Shown here: one piece after another, positions 28,501 through 37,769 of the stretch
How the letters are laid out: every line of letters begins with the position of its first letter
Position numbering within the stretch: the first letter of the stretch is position 1
From: Streptomyces roseirectus
GTDB lineage: Bacteria; Actinomycetota; Actinomycetes; Streptomycetales; Streptomycetaceae
Direction of reading: 5' to 3'
Assembly (NCBI RefSeq): GCF_014489635.1
Contig: NZ_CP060828.1
Coordinates: 6,284,001-6,348,000 of the forward strand
DNA length: 64,000 nucleotides
Notes under the pieces: generated by a model
What the model was told of the DNA's origin: nothing
The model's input: the letters and a program-made list of their open reading frames with translations, nothing else
Database searches by the model: none
Position numbers and translations under genes: made by a program

Positions 28501-28566
28501 GCCGAACCGCCGAGCCTTCGCCCGCCCCGCTCAGCCCCGGATGCCGGCGCCGGCCCCGGATACGCA

Positions 28567-28594
28567 GGGCCGTACCGCTCAGACGGTACGGCCC
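28567..28594. terminator. Terminator between bioY and the LPXTG gene
   Basis: An 11-bp perfect stem, GGGCCGTACCG, loop CTCAGA, then complement and TTT on the + strand. It sits between two convergent genes. Confidence 0.85.
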
Positions 28595-28604
28595 TTTCGT
28601 GTGC

Positions 28605-29315
28605 TCACCCCGTGCGGCGCCTCGACCACCACACGCCCGCCGCCCCCGCTGCCAGCAGCGCGGCGCCCGTCGCGCCCAGGGGGAGGAGGTCTTCCGCCGG
28701 TCCGGTGCTGGGGAGTTGGCCGGTGCCGGGGGTGACCGGCTTGTTGTCGGTGCCGAGCAGGAGCGGGGTGGCAGGGGCGTTCGGGGCCGGGTTGACGGTG
28801 CCGAAGGGGACCGGACCCTGCTGCCAGAACGTCTTCGAACCGTCCGCCGCCTGAACCGGAAGGCAGATCCTCCCCTTTTTCGTCAGGTCGTAGCTCGCGT
28901 CGACCGCGTACGACTTCGTGGCGCCCGCCGCGAGATTGTCCAGCGGGCAGTTGAAACCACTGTTCGAACCCTCGGGGAGGTTTTCTTTCGTGAGTGGCGT
29001 GCAGCCTTCGACTTTGTTGATCGAAAGGCCGTCGAAACCGACGACCAAGAGCCTGATCTTTCCGCTCTCCTTCGTTCCCTCGTTTTTCACGGTGGCGGTG
29101 AGAGAGGTTTTCCTGGTGCTGTTGTCGACCGAGATACGGACGGGCAGTGTGGTCGTGAGTTTCACCCCGGCCGGCGCCGGATCGACCGCCTTGCCGCCCT
29201 GCGCACTGCCCGGCTCCTGCCCGTTGGCACCCGCCTGCGGCGCCAGGACCAGCGCCGATACCAGCCCTGCCGAGACAAGGACCCCGGCGACGGCCGCACT
29301 GCGACGAGAACTCAT
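28605..29315 (-). CDS. LPXTG-anchored cell-surface protein
   Basis: 236 residues. A signal peptide covers 1-30 (VAGVLVSAGLVSALVLAP, ending AGA). The extracellular domain is Ig-like, with Cys105, Cys123 and Cys151. At the C-terminus, LPSTG at 201-205 is followed by a hydrophobic stretch (218-229) and the basic tail SRRRTG, the sortase sorting signal. The protein should be covalently linked to peptidoglycan by a class E or similar sortase. GGGGGA lies upstream of the ATG. It is divergent from the Ser/Thr kinase gene. Ligand unknown. Confidence 0.88.
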   Translation of the reverse strand: MSSRRSAAVAGVLVSAGLVSALVLAPQAGANGQEPGSAQGGKAVDPAPAGVKLTTTLPVRISVDNSTRKTSLTATVKNEGTKESGKIRLLVVGFDGLSINKVEGCTPLTKENLPEGSNSGFNCPLDNLAAGATKSYAVDASYDLTKKGRICLPVQAADGSKTFWQQGPVPFGTVNPAPNAPATPLLLGTDNKPVTPGTGQLPSTGPAEDLLPLGATGAALLAAGAAGVWWSRRRTG

Positions 29316-29462
29316 GTTCGTCCCCCTTTGACTCCCCCTGAGCCGCGCCTGAATTCGCGGTACTTGAAGAGGTACCACAAGATTTCTCCGCACTATGCTG
29401 GTACGGCCTGAAGTGTGACCATTGTGTTTCCGGTGGTACGACCGGTGAAAGGGAGCAGTGGA

Positions 29463-30992
29463 TTGCCGGGGAACAGCAGCAGCGGCGGTGTTGCCGGGCT
29501 TTTGGTGGCCGGGCGTTATCGGTTGGTCGAAAGCATCGGGCAGGGAGGAATGGGGCGGGTGTGGCGGGCCGCCGACGAAATACTCGACCGGCTGGTCGCG
29601 GTGAAGGAAATACGCATCGACGGCCCCGACGCCGAGGACACCAGGACCCGCCGCGAACGCACCCTGCGCGAGGCCCGCGCCACCGCCCGCATCGACCACC
29701 CCAACGTGGTGCGCGTCTACGACGTCGTCGACGAGGGCGAACTCCTGTGGATCATCATGGAGTTGGTCCGCGGCCGCTCCCTGGAACGGGTCACCGCCGA
29801 CGACGGCCCGCTCGGCCCCGTCGCCGCCGCCCGCGTCGGCCTCGGCCTCGTCGCCGCGCTCCAGCAGGTCCACGCGCGCGGCGTCCTGCACCGGGACATC
29901 AAACCCGGGAACGTGCTGGTGGAGGGGGCCGGCGAGCGGATCGTCCTCACCGACTTCGGGATCGCCGCGATGCAGGACGCCAAGGCGCTCACCATGGTCG
30001 GGATGCTGGTCGGCTCGCCCGACTACATGGCCCCCGAGCGCGTCGCCGGGCGCCCCCAGGGACCGCCGTCCGACATCTGGTCCGTCGGCGCGACCCTGTG
30101 CGCCGCCCTCGCCGGACACTCGCCCTTCGCCCGCGACACGACGCTGGCCACCCTGCACGCCGTCCTCCACGAGGAACCCCGACTCCCCGACAACGTCGGG
30201 ACGCTGCGCGGCGTCCTGACCGGACTCCTCGCCAAGGACCCCGAACTCCGCCCGGACCTCGCCGAGTTGGAGACGGAACTGAGGCGCACGGCCTTCCCGG
30301 AACCGACGCCGACGGTACGGGTGGGGGAGATGCCGCGCGCGGAGCTGCGATCACCCCCGCCCGACCTCGCCACCACCCCCCTCCCACGTCTGCCGGAACA
30401 CCCCCGGCACCGGCGCACAACAGCCCTCGCCGCGGCAGGAGTCGCCGCGGTCATCGCCATCGTCGTCACCGCCGTCCTCCTCACCTCGGGCGGCACACCC
30501 CCCGCCCACGAAGCCGCCGTCACACCCACCCCCACCCCCACCGTCGAAGGCACCGCCCGCACCCGCACCCTGCCGCCCGGCGCCCACGAGGAAGCCGGCG
30601 GCTACGCCTGGAAGACCCCGGACGGCTGGCGGCGGGACGTGAAGACCGGCGCCGAGGTGCACTACACGTCCCCCGACGGCACACAGGAACTCCTCGCCAA
30701 GTCCTCCCTCGCGCGCGGCAAGTTGATCGACGCGTGGCGCAAGTCCGAGCTGGACGCGCACCGTGGCGAGGACTACCGCAAACTCCGCCTGGCCGAGACC
30801 GAGTTCAGGGGGAACCCGGCGGTCGAGTGGGAGTACACGTTCACACTGAAGGGCACCCCCTGGCACGCCCGGCTGCTCGGGTTCGACCAGGACGGGAAGT
30901 CGTTCCAGGTGAACACGTGGTACCGGCCGGACGTGGAAGAGAGTGCCCTCAGGGTCTACGCGGAGGTGAAGGCAAGCTTCACGGTGCTGTGA
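29463..30992 (+). CDS. Membrane Ser/Thr protein kinase, PASTA-less
   Basis: About 509 residues. A cytosolic Hanks-type kinase domain carries GQGGMGRV (P-loop), the invariant Lys in VAVKE, HRDIKPGN, DFG and APE. A proline-rich linker, one membrane segment (TTALAAAGVAAVIAIVVTAV, about 320-340) and an extracellular domain of about 165 residues follow, with no PASTA repeats. A GTG at 29415 also opens the frame, but AGGGAG is well placed only for the TTG at 29463. It is divergent from the LPXTG gene and its stop is 10 bases from that of the convergent permease. The extracellular ligand is unknown. Confidence 0.88.
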   Translation: MPGNSSSGGVAGLLVAGRYRLVESIGQGGMGRVWRAADEILDRLVAVKEIRIDGPDAEDTRTRRERTLREARATARIDHPNVVRVYDVVDEGELLWIIMELVRGRSLERVTADDGPLGPVAAARVGLGLVAALQQVHARGVLHRDIKPGNVLVEGAGERIVLTDFGIAAMQDAKALTMVGMLVGSPDYMAPERVAGRPQGPPSDIWSVGATLCAALAGHSPFARDTTLATLHAVLHEEPRLPDNVGTLRGVLTGLLAKDPELRPDLAELETELRRTAFPEPTPTVRVGEMPRAELRSPPPDLATTPLPRLPEHPRHRRTTALAAAGVAAVIAIVVTAVLLTSGGTPPAHEAAVTPTPTPTVEGTARTRTLPPGAHEEAGGYAWKTPDGWRRDVKTGAEVHYTSPDGTQELLAKSSLARGKLIDAWRKSELDAHRGEDYRKLRLAETEFRGNPAVEWEYTFTLKGTPWHARLLGFDQDGKSFQVNTWYRPDVEESALRVYAEVKASFTVL

Positions 30993-31002
30993 CGCCCCCG
31001 CG

Positions 31003-32436
31003 TCACGGCGTGGTGACGCCCTTGCGCACCTTGTCCTTGACCAGCGACACGACCAGCACGCCCGCCGCGACCAACAGCGACAACAGCACCGTCGTCCGCC
31101 CGTCATGCTCCGTGTCGGTCAGCATGTAACCCAGCACGAAGACGATCAACCCGGCCGTCGCCCAGGTCAGATACGGGTACAGCCACATCTTCACGACCAG
31201 CTTCTCCGGCGCCTCCGCCTGGATGATCTTCCGCATCCGCAGCTGCGAGAAGCAGATCACCAGCCACACGAACAGGGCCACCGCACCGGAGGAGTTGACC
31301 AGGAACAGGAACACCGAGTCCGGGTACTGGTAGTTGAAGAACACCGCGACGAACCCGAACACCACGGACGACAGGATCGCCGCCATCGGCACGCCCCGCG
31401 AGGTGGTCCGCGCGAACGACTTCGGCGCGTCCCCGCGCTGCCCGAGCGAGAACGCCATCCGCGAGGCCGTGTAGAGACCGGAGTTGAGGCAGGACAGCAC
31501 CGACGTCAGCACGATGAAGTTCATGATCTGCCCGGCGTGCGCGATGCCGAGCGAGTCCAGGGCCGCGACGTACGAGCCCTCCTCCTTGATCGACGGGTCG
31601 TCCCACGGCAGCAGGGTCACCACGACGAAGATCGACCCCAGGTAGAACACCGCGATCCGCCAGATCACACTGTTCGTCGACTTCGTCACCGCCCGCTGCG
31701 GGTTCTCAGACTCGCCCGCCGCCAGCGTCGCGATCTCACTGCCCATGAAGGAGAAGACGACGAGCAGGACGCCGGTGAGGATCGCGCCCGGCCCGTTCGG
31801 CAGGAAGCCGCCGTGGTCCGTGAGGTTGCCGAGCCCCGCCTTGTCGCTGTCCACCCCGGGCAGCACCCCGAACACGGCCAGCCCGCCGATCACGATGAAC
31901 GCGGCGATCGCGACGACCTTGATACCGGCGAACCAGAACTCGAACTCGCCGTAGGAGCCGACGGAGACCAGGTTCGTCGCCGTCAGCACGATCATCACGA
32001 TCAGCGCCCAGCCCCACTGCGGGACGGCCGGGATCCACGACTCCAGGATCGCCGCGCCCGCGGTCGCCTCGACCGCCAGCACCACGACCCAGAAGAACCA
32101 GTACAGCCAGCCGATCGTGAACCCCGCCCACGGGCCGAGCGCGCGGTCGGCGTGCGCCGAGAAGGAGCCGGACGTCGGGTTCGCGGCCGACATCTCACCC
32201 AGCATCCGCATCACCAGCACCACGAGCGTGCCGACGAGGAAGTACGACAGGAGGATGCCGGGACCGGCGGTCGCGATGCCCGAGCTGGAGCCGACGAACA
32301 GACCGGCGCCGATCACGCCACCGATCGCGATCATGGAAAGGTGCCGGTTCTTCAGGCCCGCCTGCAGGCCGGGCCCGGGTTCCTCGGGATTCTCCTGGCC
32401 GGAACCGGCCGGTGACAGGGTCGGAGGCGATGCCAT
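31003..32436 (-). CDS. Amino acid permease, APC family (second; GabP-like)
   Basis: 477 residues, about 12 membrane segments. The APC signature MIAIGGVIGAGLFVGSSSG is near residue 35, and the helix-3 region TIGWLYWFFWVVVLAVEATA matches the GABA permease subgroup. It resembles the permease at 26229-27590 throughout, pointing to an old duplication with four genes between the copies. AAGGACG precedes the ATG. It converges on the kinase gene with only 10 bases between stops, so no separate terminator fits there. Confidence 0.9.
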   Translation of the reverse strand: MASPPTLSPAGSGQENPEEPGPGLQAGLKNRHLSMIAIGGVIGAGLFVGSSSGIATAGPGILLSYFLVGTLVVLVMRMLGEMSAANPTSGSFSAHADRALGPWAGFTIGWLYWFFWVVVLAVEATAGAAILESWIPAVPQWGWALIVMIVLTATNLVSVGSYGEFEFWFAGIKVVAIAAFIVIGGLAVFGVLPGVDSDKAGLGNLTDHGGFLPNGPGAILTGVLLVVFSFMGSEIATLAAGESENPQRAVTKSTNSVIWRIAVFYLGSIFVVVTLLPWDDPSIKEEGSYVAALDSLGIAHAGQIMNFIVLTSVLSCLNSGLYTASRMAFSLGQRGDAPKSFARTTSRGVPMAAILSSVVFGFVAVFFNYQYPDSVFLFLVNSSGAVALFVWLVICFSQLRMRKIIQAEAPEKLVVKMWLYPYLTWATAGLIVFVLGYMLTDTEHDGRTTVLLSLLVAAGVLVVSLVKDKVRKGVTTP

Positions 32437-32628
32437 GGGGGACGTCCTTTGCGCGGCGTGGGGGAGGGGGGACAGGGGGTGCGGGTGCTGGCGGTCAGTG
32501 AAACGGAGGTGAAGGATTTCGTGTACCCGCCATTAAGGATCGGTGACGCCGGTTTTCTCGACGTTTCGTCGAGTTTCCCGATGTGACCGGGGCCCGCACC
32601 CCTTCCTCCCTGCCCGCAACCCGCATGT

Positions 32629-32634
32629 CACACT
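32629..32634 (+). promoter_or_regulatory. Possible -10 element of a leaderless rpiB transcript
   Basis: CACACT ends 6 bases before the rpiB ATG, and no ribosome-binding sequence is visible. The geometry fits transcription starting at or next to the ATG. The hexamer is a weak match. Confidence 0.3.
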
Positions 32635-32640
32635 CGTCCC

Positions 32641-33126
32641 ATGCGCGTGTACCTCGGCTCCGACCATGCCGGCTACGAACTCAAGAACCACCTCGTCGAA
32701 TGGCTCAAGGCGGCCGGGCACGACCCCGTCGACTGCGGCCCGCACATCTACGACGCCCAGGACGACTACCCCCCCTTCTGCCTCCGCGCCGCCGAACGCA
32801 CCGCCGCCGACCCCGACTCCCTCGGCATCGTCATCGGCGGCTCCGGCAACGGCGAACAGATCGCCGCGAACAAGGTGAAGGGGGTGCGGGCCGCTCTGGC
32901 GTGGAGCGAGGAAACGGCGTCTCTGGGCCGCCAGCACAACAACGCCAACGTCGTCGCCGTGGGCGCCCGCATGCACACCCAGGACGAAGCGACGAAGTTT
33001 GTGGAGACCTTCCTCGCAACTCCCTTCTCCGGTGACGAACGCCACATCCGCCGCATCGACATGCTGAGTGGGTACGAGACGACGGGCGTCCTGCCGGAAA
33101 TCCCGGCACACCACCCGAAGCAGTAA
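32641..33126 (+). CDS. rpiB: Ribose-5-phosphate isomerase B
   Basis: 161 residues. It interconverts ribose 5-phosphate and ribulose 5-phosphate in the pentose phosphate pathway. The N-terminus VYLGSDHAGYELK is the family signature. The phosphate and catalytic loop reads GGSGNGEQIAANK (near 71-83), the mycobacterial-type version in which a Glu replaces the Cys base of the E. coli enzyme. The C-terminal tail is a little longer than in E. coli RpiB. Probably leaderless. A repeat element and hairpin follow the gene. Confidence 0.95.
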   Translation: MRVYLGSDHAGYELKNHLVEWLKAAGHDPVDCGPHIYDAQDDYPPFCLRAAERTAADPDSLGIVIGGSGNGEQIAANKVKGVRAALAWSEETASLGRQHNNANVVAVGARMHTQDEATKFVETFLATPFSGDERHIRRIDMLSGYETTGVLPEIPAHHPKQ

Positions 33127-33138
33127 CTCCAAAACGCT

Positions 33139-33262
33139 GGCCGGCATCTCAGCCCGTCCGGCGTTTGAGGACGAGGCCCCTTCAGGGCCGAAGCGGGGTC
33201 GAAGGGGCGGCAGCCCCTTCAAAGGATGGGACGGGTAGGGGCGGCGGGGGCGAGAAACCCCC
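33139..33262. repeat. Dispersed Streptomyces-type intergenic repeat with terminator hairpin
   Basis: Contains the block CAGCCCGTCCGGCGTTTGAG and GACGAGGCC that I recall as a very common Streptomyces intergenic repeat. Inside it, GAAGGGGC-GGCA-GCCCCTTC (33201-33220) is a perfect 8-bp hairpin that may terminate rpiB. Confidence 0.75.
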
Positions 33263-33284
33263 CGCCCCGACGAGAGGAGCCACC

Positions 33285-34094
33285 GTGCCGGAGGGCCACA
33301 CAATCCACCGCCTGGCCCAGGACTACGCGTCCCACTTCCAAGGCACACCCCCCGAAGTGACCAGCCCTCAGGGCAAGTTCTCCGACGCCGCCGCCCTCCT
33401 CACCGGCACGGAACTCACCACCACCGAAGCCCACGGCAAACACCTCTTCCTGGGCTTCGCACAAACCGGCTGGGTCCACATCCACCTCGGCCTCTTCGGC
33501 AAGGTCACCTTCGGCGACACCCCCGCGCCCCCACCCACGGACACCACCCGCCTCCGCCTGCGCAACACCACCTCGTACGTCGACCTCAAGGGCCCCACGA
33601 CCTGCGCGTTGATCACCCCGGAGGAGAAGCGGGCGATACACACCCGCCTGGGCCCCGACCCCCTGCGCCCCGACGCCGACCCGGCGCAGGCGTACGCCCG
33701 CATCCACCGCAGCCGCACGACGATCGCCGCCCTCCTCCTGGACCAGAAGATCATCGCCGGCGTCGGGAACGTCTACCGGGCGGAAGTCCTGTTCCGCCAC
33801 CACATCGACCCGTACCGCCCCGGCAAGGACCTCACCGAGCAGGAGTGGACGGCGATCTGGACGGACCTGGTCGCGCTGATGCGCGAGGGCGTCCGCAACA
33901 ACCGCATCGACACGGTCCGCCCGGAACACACCCCCGAGGCCATGAACCGCCCCCCGAGGGTGGACGACCACGGCGGCGAGGTCTACGTCTACCGCCGCAC
34001 GAACCAGCCCTGCCACCTGTGCGCCACCCCGGTCCGCACGGCGGACCTGGCCGCCCGCAACCTCTTCTGGTGCCCGACCTGCCAGCCGAGCTGA
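33285..34094 (+). CDS. nei: DNA glycosylase/AP lyase, Fpg/Nei family (endonuclease VIII-like)
   Basis: 269 residues. After removal of the initiator, Pro2-Glu3 (PEGHTIHRL) form the catalytic N-terminus. The H2TH region (about 150-200) holds the DNA-binding helix motif IIAGVGNVYRAEVLF. The C-terminal zinc finger is CHLC then CPTC with 16 residues between. The enzyme excises oxidised pyrimidines or purines and cuts the abasic site. GTG 33285 is chosen because GAGAGGAG precedes it and it restores the essential PE start. Monocistronic. Confidence 0.94.
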   Translation: MPEGHTIHRLAQDYASHFQGTPPEVTSPQGKFSDAAALLTGTELTTTEAHGKHLFLGFAQTGWVHIHLGLFGKVTFGDTPAPPPTDTTRLRLRNTTSYVDLKGPTTCALITPEEKRAIHTRLGPDPLRPDADPAQAYARIHRSRTTIAALLLDQKIIAGVGNVYRAEVLFRHHIDPYRPGKDLTEQEWTAIWTDLVALMREGVRNNRIDTVRPEHTPEAMNRPPRVDDHGGEVYVYRRTNQPCHLCATPVRTADLAARNLFWCPTCQPS

Positions 34095-34287
34095 CCCCCG
34101 ACCCGCCGGCCGAGTCGACACCCCGCACCCACCCGTAACCCCCCAACTCCGGACGACCGAGCGAATTTCTCCCTCCTCTCCCGGAGAGCGCTTTCCATGA
34201 AGTTCACTGTGAAGTCGAACCTCGGACGGGGGACAAGTGGGACCTCCCGTGCCAAGCGGCGGGTTGGATGGATAGGGTCCCGAACTA

Positions 34288-35469
34288 ATGACAGCAGGAC
34301 GACAACGGCGCGCGGAAGCCGAGACGTTCACGGCCCGGTTGCGGCACCTCATGCACCGGGTCCGCACCGGCCTGCGCAGAAGCGCCGTGGACTACTTCCG
34401 GGGCGACGGCTCGGACTGGGTCGCCCTGGCCGGCCTCCTGCTCACCGTCCCGGTCATCACGACGGCCACCCTCGCGAACTCCGTCTGGTTCTCCCCGGCC
34501 GCCCTGGTCCTCCCGATCGTCGCCGGCGGCCTCCTGCTGCGCCCCTCCAGCCTGCTCGCCCTGTACGCGGCGGCGGCGACCGCGCTGATCGTCGAGTCCG
34601 TCCAGCTGGGCCCGTACACCGAGGGCCCCTCCCGGGTCACCCCGGGCGTCGTCCTGGTCGTCGCCGCGTGCGGGTTCTTCGGCCTGCTGATCGCCCAGTT
34701 CCGCAGCCGCGTCGGCGTCCCCTGGAGACGCGGCGGCACGATGCTCTTCGACCTGCGCGAACGCATCCGCGTCCAGAGCAAGCTGCCGAAGCTCCCGCCG
34801 GGCTGGCACCGCGAGATGGCGCTGCGCCCGGCCGGCGGCCAGTCCTTCTCCGGTGACTTCGTCGTCGCGGCCCGCACGAACGGCGGCCGCACGCTGGAGG
34901 TCGTCCTCACCGACGTCTCCGGCAAGGGCATGGACGCCGGCTCGCGCGCCCTCCTGCTCTCCGGCGCCTTCGGCGGCCTCCTCGGCTCCCTGCCCCCGCA
35001 CGCCTTCCTCCCCGCCGCCAACGGCTACCTGCTGCGCCAGGACTGGGACGAGGGCTTCGCGACCTCCATCCACCTCGTCCTCGACCTCGACTCCGGCGAC
35101 TACGAGCTGTACTCGGCCGGCCATCCCCCGGGCCTCCAGCTCAGCGCCGGCAGCGGCCGCTGGGAGGAGAAGGCGGCCGAGGGCCCGCTGCTCGGCGTCT
35201 ACGAGGGCGCCCAGTTCGACCCCGTCAAGGGCTCGCTGCGCCCCGGCGACGTCCTCATGCTGTTCACCGACGGCCTCGTCGAGACGTCCGACCGGGACAT
35301 CGTCGAGGGCATCGACCGGCTGACCGGCGAGGCGGACCGGTACGTCGCCGGCGGCTTCCAGGGCGCGGCCTGGCATCTGATCGAGGCCGTCGCGAAGGAC
35401 GTCAACGACGACCGGGCGCTGCTGCTGGTGTGCCGGGAGGGTCCCACGGCGTCGTCGGTCCGCTACTGA
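34288..35469 (+). CDS. Membrane SpoIIE-type PP2C serine phosphatase
   Basis: 393 residues. Three to four membrane segments occupy about 44-145 (WVALAGLLLTVPVITTATL, PAALVLPIVAGGLLL, VVLVVAACGFFGLL). The SpoIIE/RsbU phosphatase domain spans about 170-385, with metal-site motifs SGDF, LTDVSGKGMDAG, LFTDGLVE and a final DDRALLLV. Such enzymes dephosphorylate anti-anti-sigma proteins. No antagonist gene is adjacent, although the HATPase at 18802 is of the matching kinase class. A TAGGGT -10-like element lies 10 bases before the ATG, so the leader is minimal. Confidence 0.9.
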   Translation: MTAGRQRRAEAETFTARLRHLMHRVRTGLRRSAVDYFRGDGSDWVALAGLLLTVPVITTATLANSVWFSPAALVLPIVAGGLLLRPSSLLALYAAAATALIVESVQLGPYTEGPSRVTPGVVLVVAACGFFGLLIAQFRSRVGVPWRRGGTMLFDLRERIRVQSKLPKLPPGWHREMALRPAGGQSFSGDFVVAARTNGGRTLEVVLTDVSGKGMDAGSRALLLSGAFGGLLGSLPPHAFLPAANGYLLRQDWDEGFATSIHLVLDLDSGDYELYSAGHPPGLQLSAGSGRWEEKAAEGPLLGVYEGAQFDPVKGSLRPGDVLMLFTDGLVETSDRDIVEGIDRLTGEADRYVAGGFQGAAWHLIEAVAKDVNDDRALLLVCREGPTASSVRY

Positions 35470-35556
35470 TTGATTCCCAACACCCCGATTGACGGGCCCT
35501 TGTTGGTGGCACGATGGTCTCGGGAGAGCGAACCGAACGAGGGTGTGTGATCAGTC

Positions 35557-35751
35557 GTGGCCATTTCACTGTCAGTGGTGCTGCTGTTGGCGATCATCCT
35601 GGTGGTCATGATCAGGGGCGGCAGCATCAAGGGAGGCCCCGCGGTCGTCGCCGTCCTCTTCGGCTTCTTCCTCGCCTCGACCGGCCTCGCGCCGACGATA
35701 AACGACCTCATGGACTCGATCACCAAGGCGATCGCCGACATCGATTTCTGA
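35557..35751 (+). CDS. Small membrane protein, unknown function
   Basis: 64 residues with two hydrophobic segments (SLSVVLLLAIILVVMI at 4-19; AVVAVLFGFFLASTGLA at 29-45) separated by the basic-glycine turn RGGSIKGG. The C-terminal tail is acidic and amphipathic (INDLMDSITKAIADIDF). It starts at GTG 35557; the upstream sequence has no strong ribosome site. I believe this is a conserved Streptomyces protein but cannot assign a role. A bidirectional terminator separates it from tRNA-Gly. Confidence 0.7.
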   Translation: MAISLSVVLLLAIILVVMIRGGSIKGGPAVVAVLFGFFLASTGLAPTINDLMDSITKAIADIDF

Positions 35752-35789
35752 CGGCGGCCCGGCGCGAACAACCGCGCCGCATACGACAA

Positions 35790-35825
35790 GAGCCGGACTC
35801 GGAGGGTCAACCTCCGGTCCGGCTC
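35790..35825. terminator. Hairpin between the small membrane protein and tRNA-Gly
   Basis: GAGCCGGAC-T-CGGAGG pairs with CCTCCG-GTCCGGCTC, a 15-bp stem with one bulged T and loop GTCAA. It is placed to end both the + strand gene and the minus-strand tRNA. Confidence 0.7.
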
Positions 35826-35839
35826 GGGCCGTTGAAGAG

Positions 35840-35910
35840 AGCGGGCGACGGGAATCGAACCCGCGTAGCCAGTTTGGAAGACTGGGGCTCTACCATTGAG
35901 CTACGCCCGC
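35840..35910 (-). tRNA. tRNA-Gly (anticodon TCC)
   Basis: 71 bases fold into a full cloverleaf: acceptor GCGGGCG/CGCCCGC, D stem GCTC/GAGC, anticodon stem CCAGT/ACTGG with loop CTTCCAA (anticodon TCC), and T arm with GTTCGATTC. The CCA end is not encoded. Confidence 0.96.
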
Positions 35911-36054
35911 ACCAAGCACGCCGCAGGTCAGAGCTCCCCGCGACACAAGACGCATCGTAGCCGCTGAACCCCCTCCGGCGCACACCGCATACCCGCGTAC
36001 GGAATGCGGCAGCCGGAGCGCGTGCGGCCATGTACCCTACGTGTCGCACCAGCA

Positions 36055-36131
36055 CGGGGTATGGCGCAGCTTGGTAGCGCGTCCGCTTTGGGAGCGGAAG
36101 GCCGTGGGTTCAAATCCCGCTACCCCGACCA
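36055..36131 (+). tRNA. tRNA-Pro (anticodon TGG), CCA encoded
   Basis: 74 bases plus an encoded CCA (36129-36131). Acceptor CGGGGTA/TACCCCG, D arm GCGCAGCTTGGTAGCGC, anticodon loop CTTTGGG (anticodon TGG) on stem TCCGC/GCGGA, T loop GTTCAAATC. It lies head-to-head with tRNA-Gly and upstream of tig. Confidence 0.96.
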
Positions 36132-36158
36132 GCTACGCGATCACTGTCGTGATCGGCT

Positions 36159-36188
36159 TTGGGGCGTCTCGGCGGCTGCGGTTACTAT
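36159..36188 (+). promoter_or_regulatory. Probable tig promoter
   Basis: TTGGGG (36159-36164) and TACTAT (36183-36188) are separated by 18 bases and resemble a housekeeping sigma promoter. The predicted leader is about 105 bases. Confidence 0.4.
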
Positions 36189-36301
36189 GCAGGCTGCACG
36201 CCCGTGTCTCTCTACTCTCTGGAAGTCTCCGGGCGGCGATCGGCGGACCATTCGAGGTCCCGCCGGCAAACCAAGAAGTCAGCCACCAAGGAGACCGAAC
36301 C

Positions 36302-37690
36302 GTGAAGAGCGCCGTGGAGACCCTGAACCCGACTCGGGTTCGGCTCACTGTCGAGGTGCCCTTCGAGGAGCTCAAGGACAGCCTCGACGCGGCGTACAAG
36401 AAGATCAACCAGCAGGTCACGGTCAAGGGCTTCCGCAAGGGCAAGATCCCGGCCCGGGTCATCGACCAGCGCTTCGGCCGCGGTGCGGTGCTGGAGGAGG
36501 CCGTCAACGACGCCCTCCCGAAGTTCTACACGGACGCGGTCAACGAGGCCGAGCTGAGCGTCCTGGGCCAGCCCGAGGTCGACATCACCGAGCTGAAGGA
36601 CGGCGAGACGCTGAACTTCACCGCCGAGGTCGACGTCCGCCCCGCCCTTGAGCTCCCCGAGGACTTCTCCTCCATCGAGGTCGAGGTCGACGCGGTCGAG
36701 GTCACCGACGAGGACGTCGAGAAGTCGGTCGAGCAGCTGCGCGAGCGCTTCGCCTCCACCTCGCCGGTCGAGCGCGCCGCCGAGGAGGGCGACGTCGTCA
36801 CCGTCGACCTGGAGGCCAAGGTCGACGGCGAGGTGCTGGAGGACGGCATCGCCAGCGGCGTCTCCTACACCATCGGCTCCGGCGAACTGCTCGAAGGCAT
36901 CGACGACGCCGTGAAGGGCCTGGAGGCCGGTGGCGAGGCCACCTTCACCTCCGAGCTGAAGGGCGGCACCGGCGCGGGCAAGGAGGCCGAGGTCACCGTC
37001 AAGGTCACCCAGGTCGCCGCCCGTGAACTGCCCGAGCTGGACGACGAGTTCGCGCAGCTCGCCTCCGAGTTCGACACGCTGGAGGAGCTGAAGGCGGACA
37101 GCCGCAAGCGCCTGGCGAACATGAAGCAGTACGACCAGGCCACGCAGGCCCAGGAGCGCGTCCTGGAGAAGCTGCTGGAGCTCGTCGAGGTCCCCGTCCC
37201 CGAGAAGCTTCTCGAGGACGAGGTCAACACCCGCAAGCACAACCTGGAGCACCACCAGCTCCCGCAGATGGGCCTCGACCTCGACAAGTACCTGGAGCTC
37301 CAGGGCAAGACCGCCGAGGAGTTCGAGACCGAGACGCGTGACGCCGCGGTCAAGGGCATCAAGACCCAGTTCGTCCTGGACGAGCTGACCAAGCGCGAGA
37401 AGCTTTCCGTGAACCAGGAAGAGCTGACCGAGCACCTGATGCGCCGTGCCGCCTCCTCCGGCATGTCCCCCGACCAGTTCGCGCAGGCCGTCGTCGAGGG
37501 CAACCAGGTCCAGCTGCTCGTCGGCGAGGTCGCCCGCGGCAAGGCCCTGGCCCTGGTCGTCGAGTCCGCCACGGTGAAGGACACCAACGGCGAGGTCATC
37601 GACCTGGACGACGAGGACGAGGACGAGGAGGGCGCCGAGGCGTCCGCCGAGACCGCCGACGCCGCCGCCGAGGAGAAGGCCGACGCCTGA
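36302..37690 (+). CDS. tig: Trigger factor (ribosome-associated chaperone)
   Basis: 462 residues. The ribosome-docking motif GFRKGKIP is at 43-50. An FKBP-type prolyl isomerase domain follows (about 160-245, [17 protein letters not shown]), then the helical C-terminal chaperone arms and a very acidic tail ([13 protein letters not shown]) typical of actinobacterial proteins. It binds nascent chains at the exit tunnel. GTG 36302 is preceded by AAGGAG. It stands directly upstream of the clp cluster but is separated from it by a terminator and a ClgR-type site. Confidence 0.97.
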   Translation: MKSAVETLNPTRVRLTVEVPFEELKDSLDAAYKKINQQVTVKGFRKGKIPARVIDQRFGRGAVLEEAVNDALPKFYTDAVNEAELSVLGQPEVDITELKDGETLNFTAEVDVRPALELPEDFSSIEVEVDAVEVTDEDVEKSVEQLRERFASTSPVERAAEEGDVVTVDLEAKVDGEVLEDGIASGVSYTIGSGELLEGIDDAVKGLEAGGEATFTSELKGGTGAGKEAEVTVKVTQVAARELPELDDEFAQLASEFDTLEELKADSRKRLANMKQYDQATQAQERVLEKLLELVEVPVPEKLLEDEVNTRKHNLEHHQLPQMGLDLDKYLELQGKTAEEFETETRDAAVKGIKTQFVLDELTKREKLSVNQEELTEHLMRRAASSGMSPDQFAQAVVEGNQVQLLVGEVARGKALALVVESATVKDTNGEVIDLDDEDEDEEGAEASAETADAAAEEKADA

Positions 37691-37715
37691 GCCTGACGGC
37701 CGGTAGCAGACAGAC

Positions 37716-37746
37716 GGCGAGCCCCGAGCGCACCTCGGGGCTCGCC
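37716..37746 (+). terminator. Terminator of tig
   Basis: A 13-bp perfect stem, GGCGAGCCCCGAG, loop CGCAC, complement, then GCCGTTTT. It isolates tig from the clpP promoter. Confidence 0.88.
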
Positions 37747-37769
37747 GCCGTTTTCCGGGCCCCGGTCTA

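Noticed and set aside
35840..36131. tRNA-associated integration site
   Set aside because: Neither tRNA-Gly nor tRNA-Pro has a duplicated 3' end nearby and no integrase gene is in the window.
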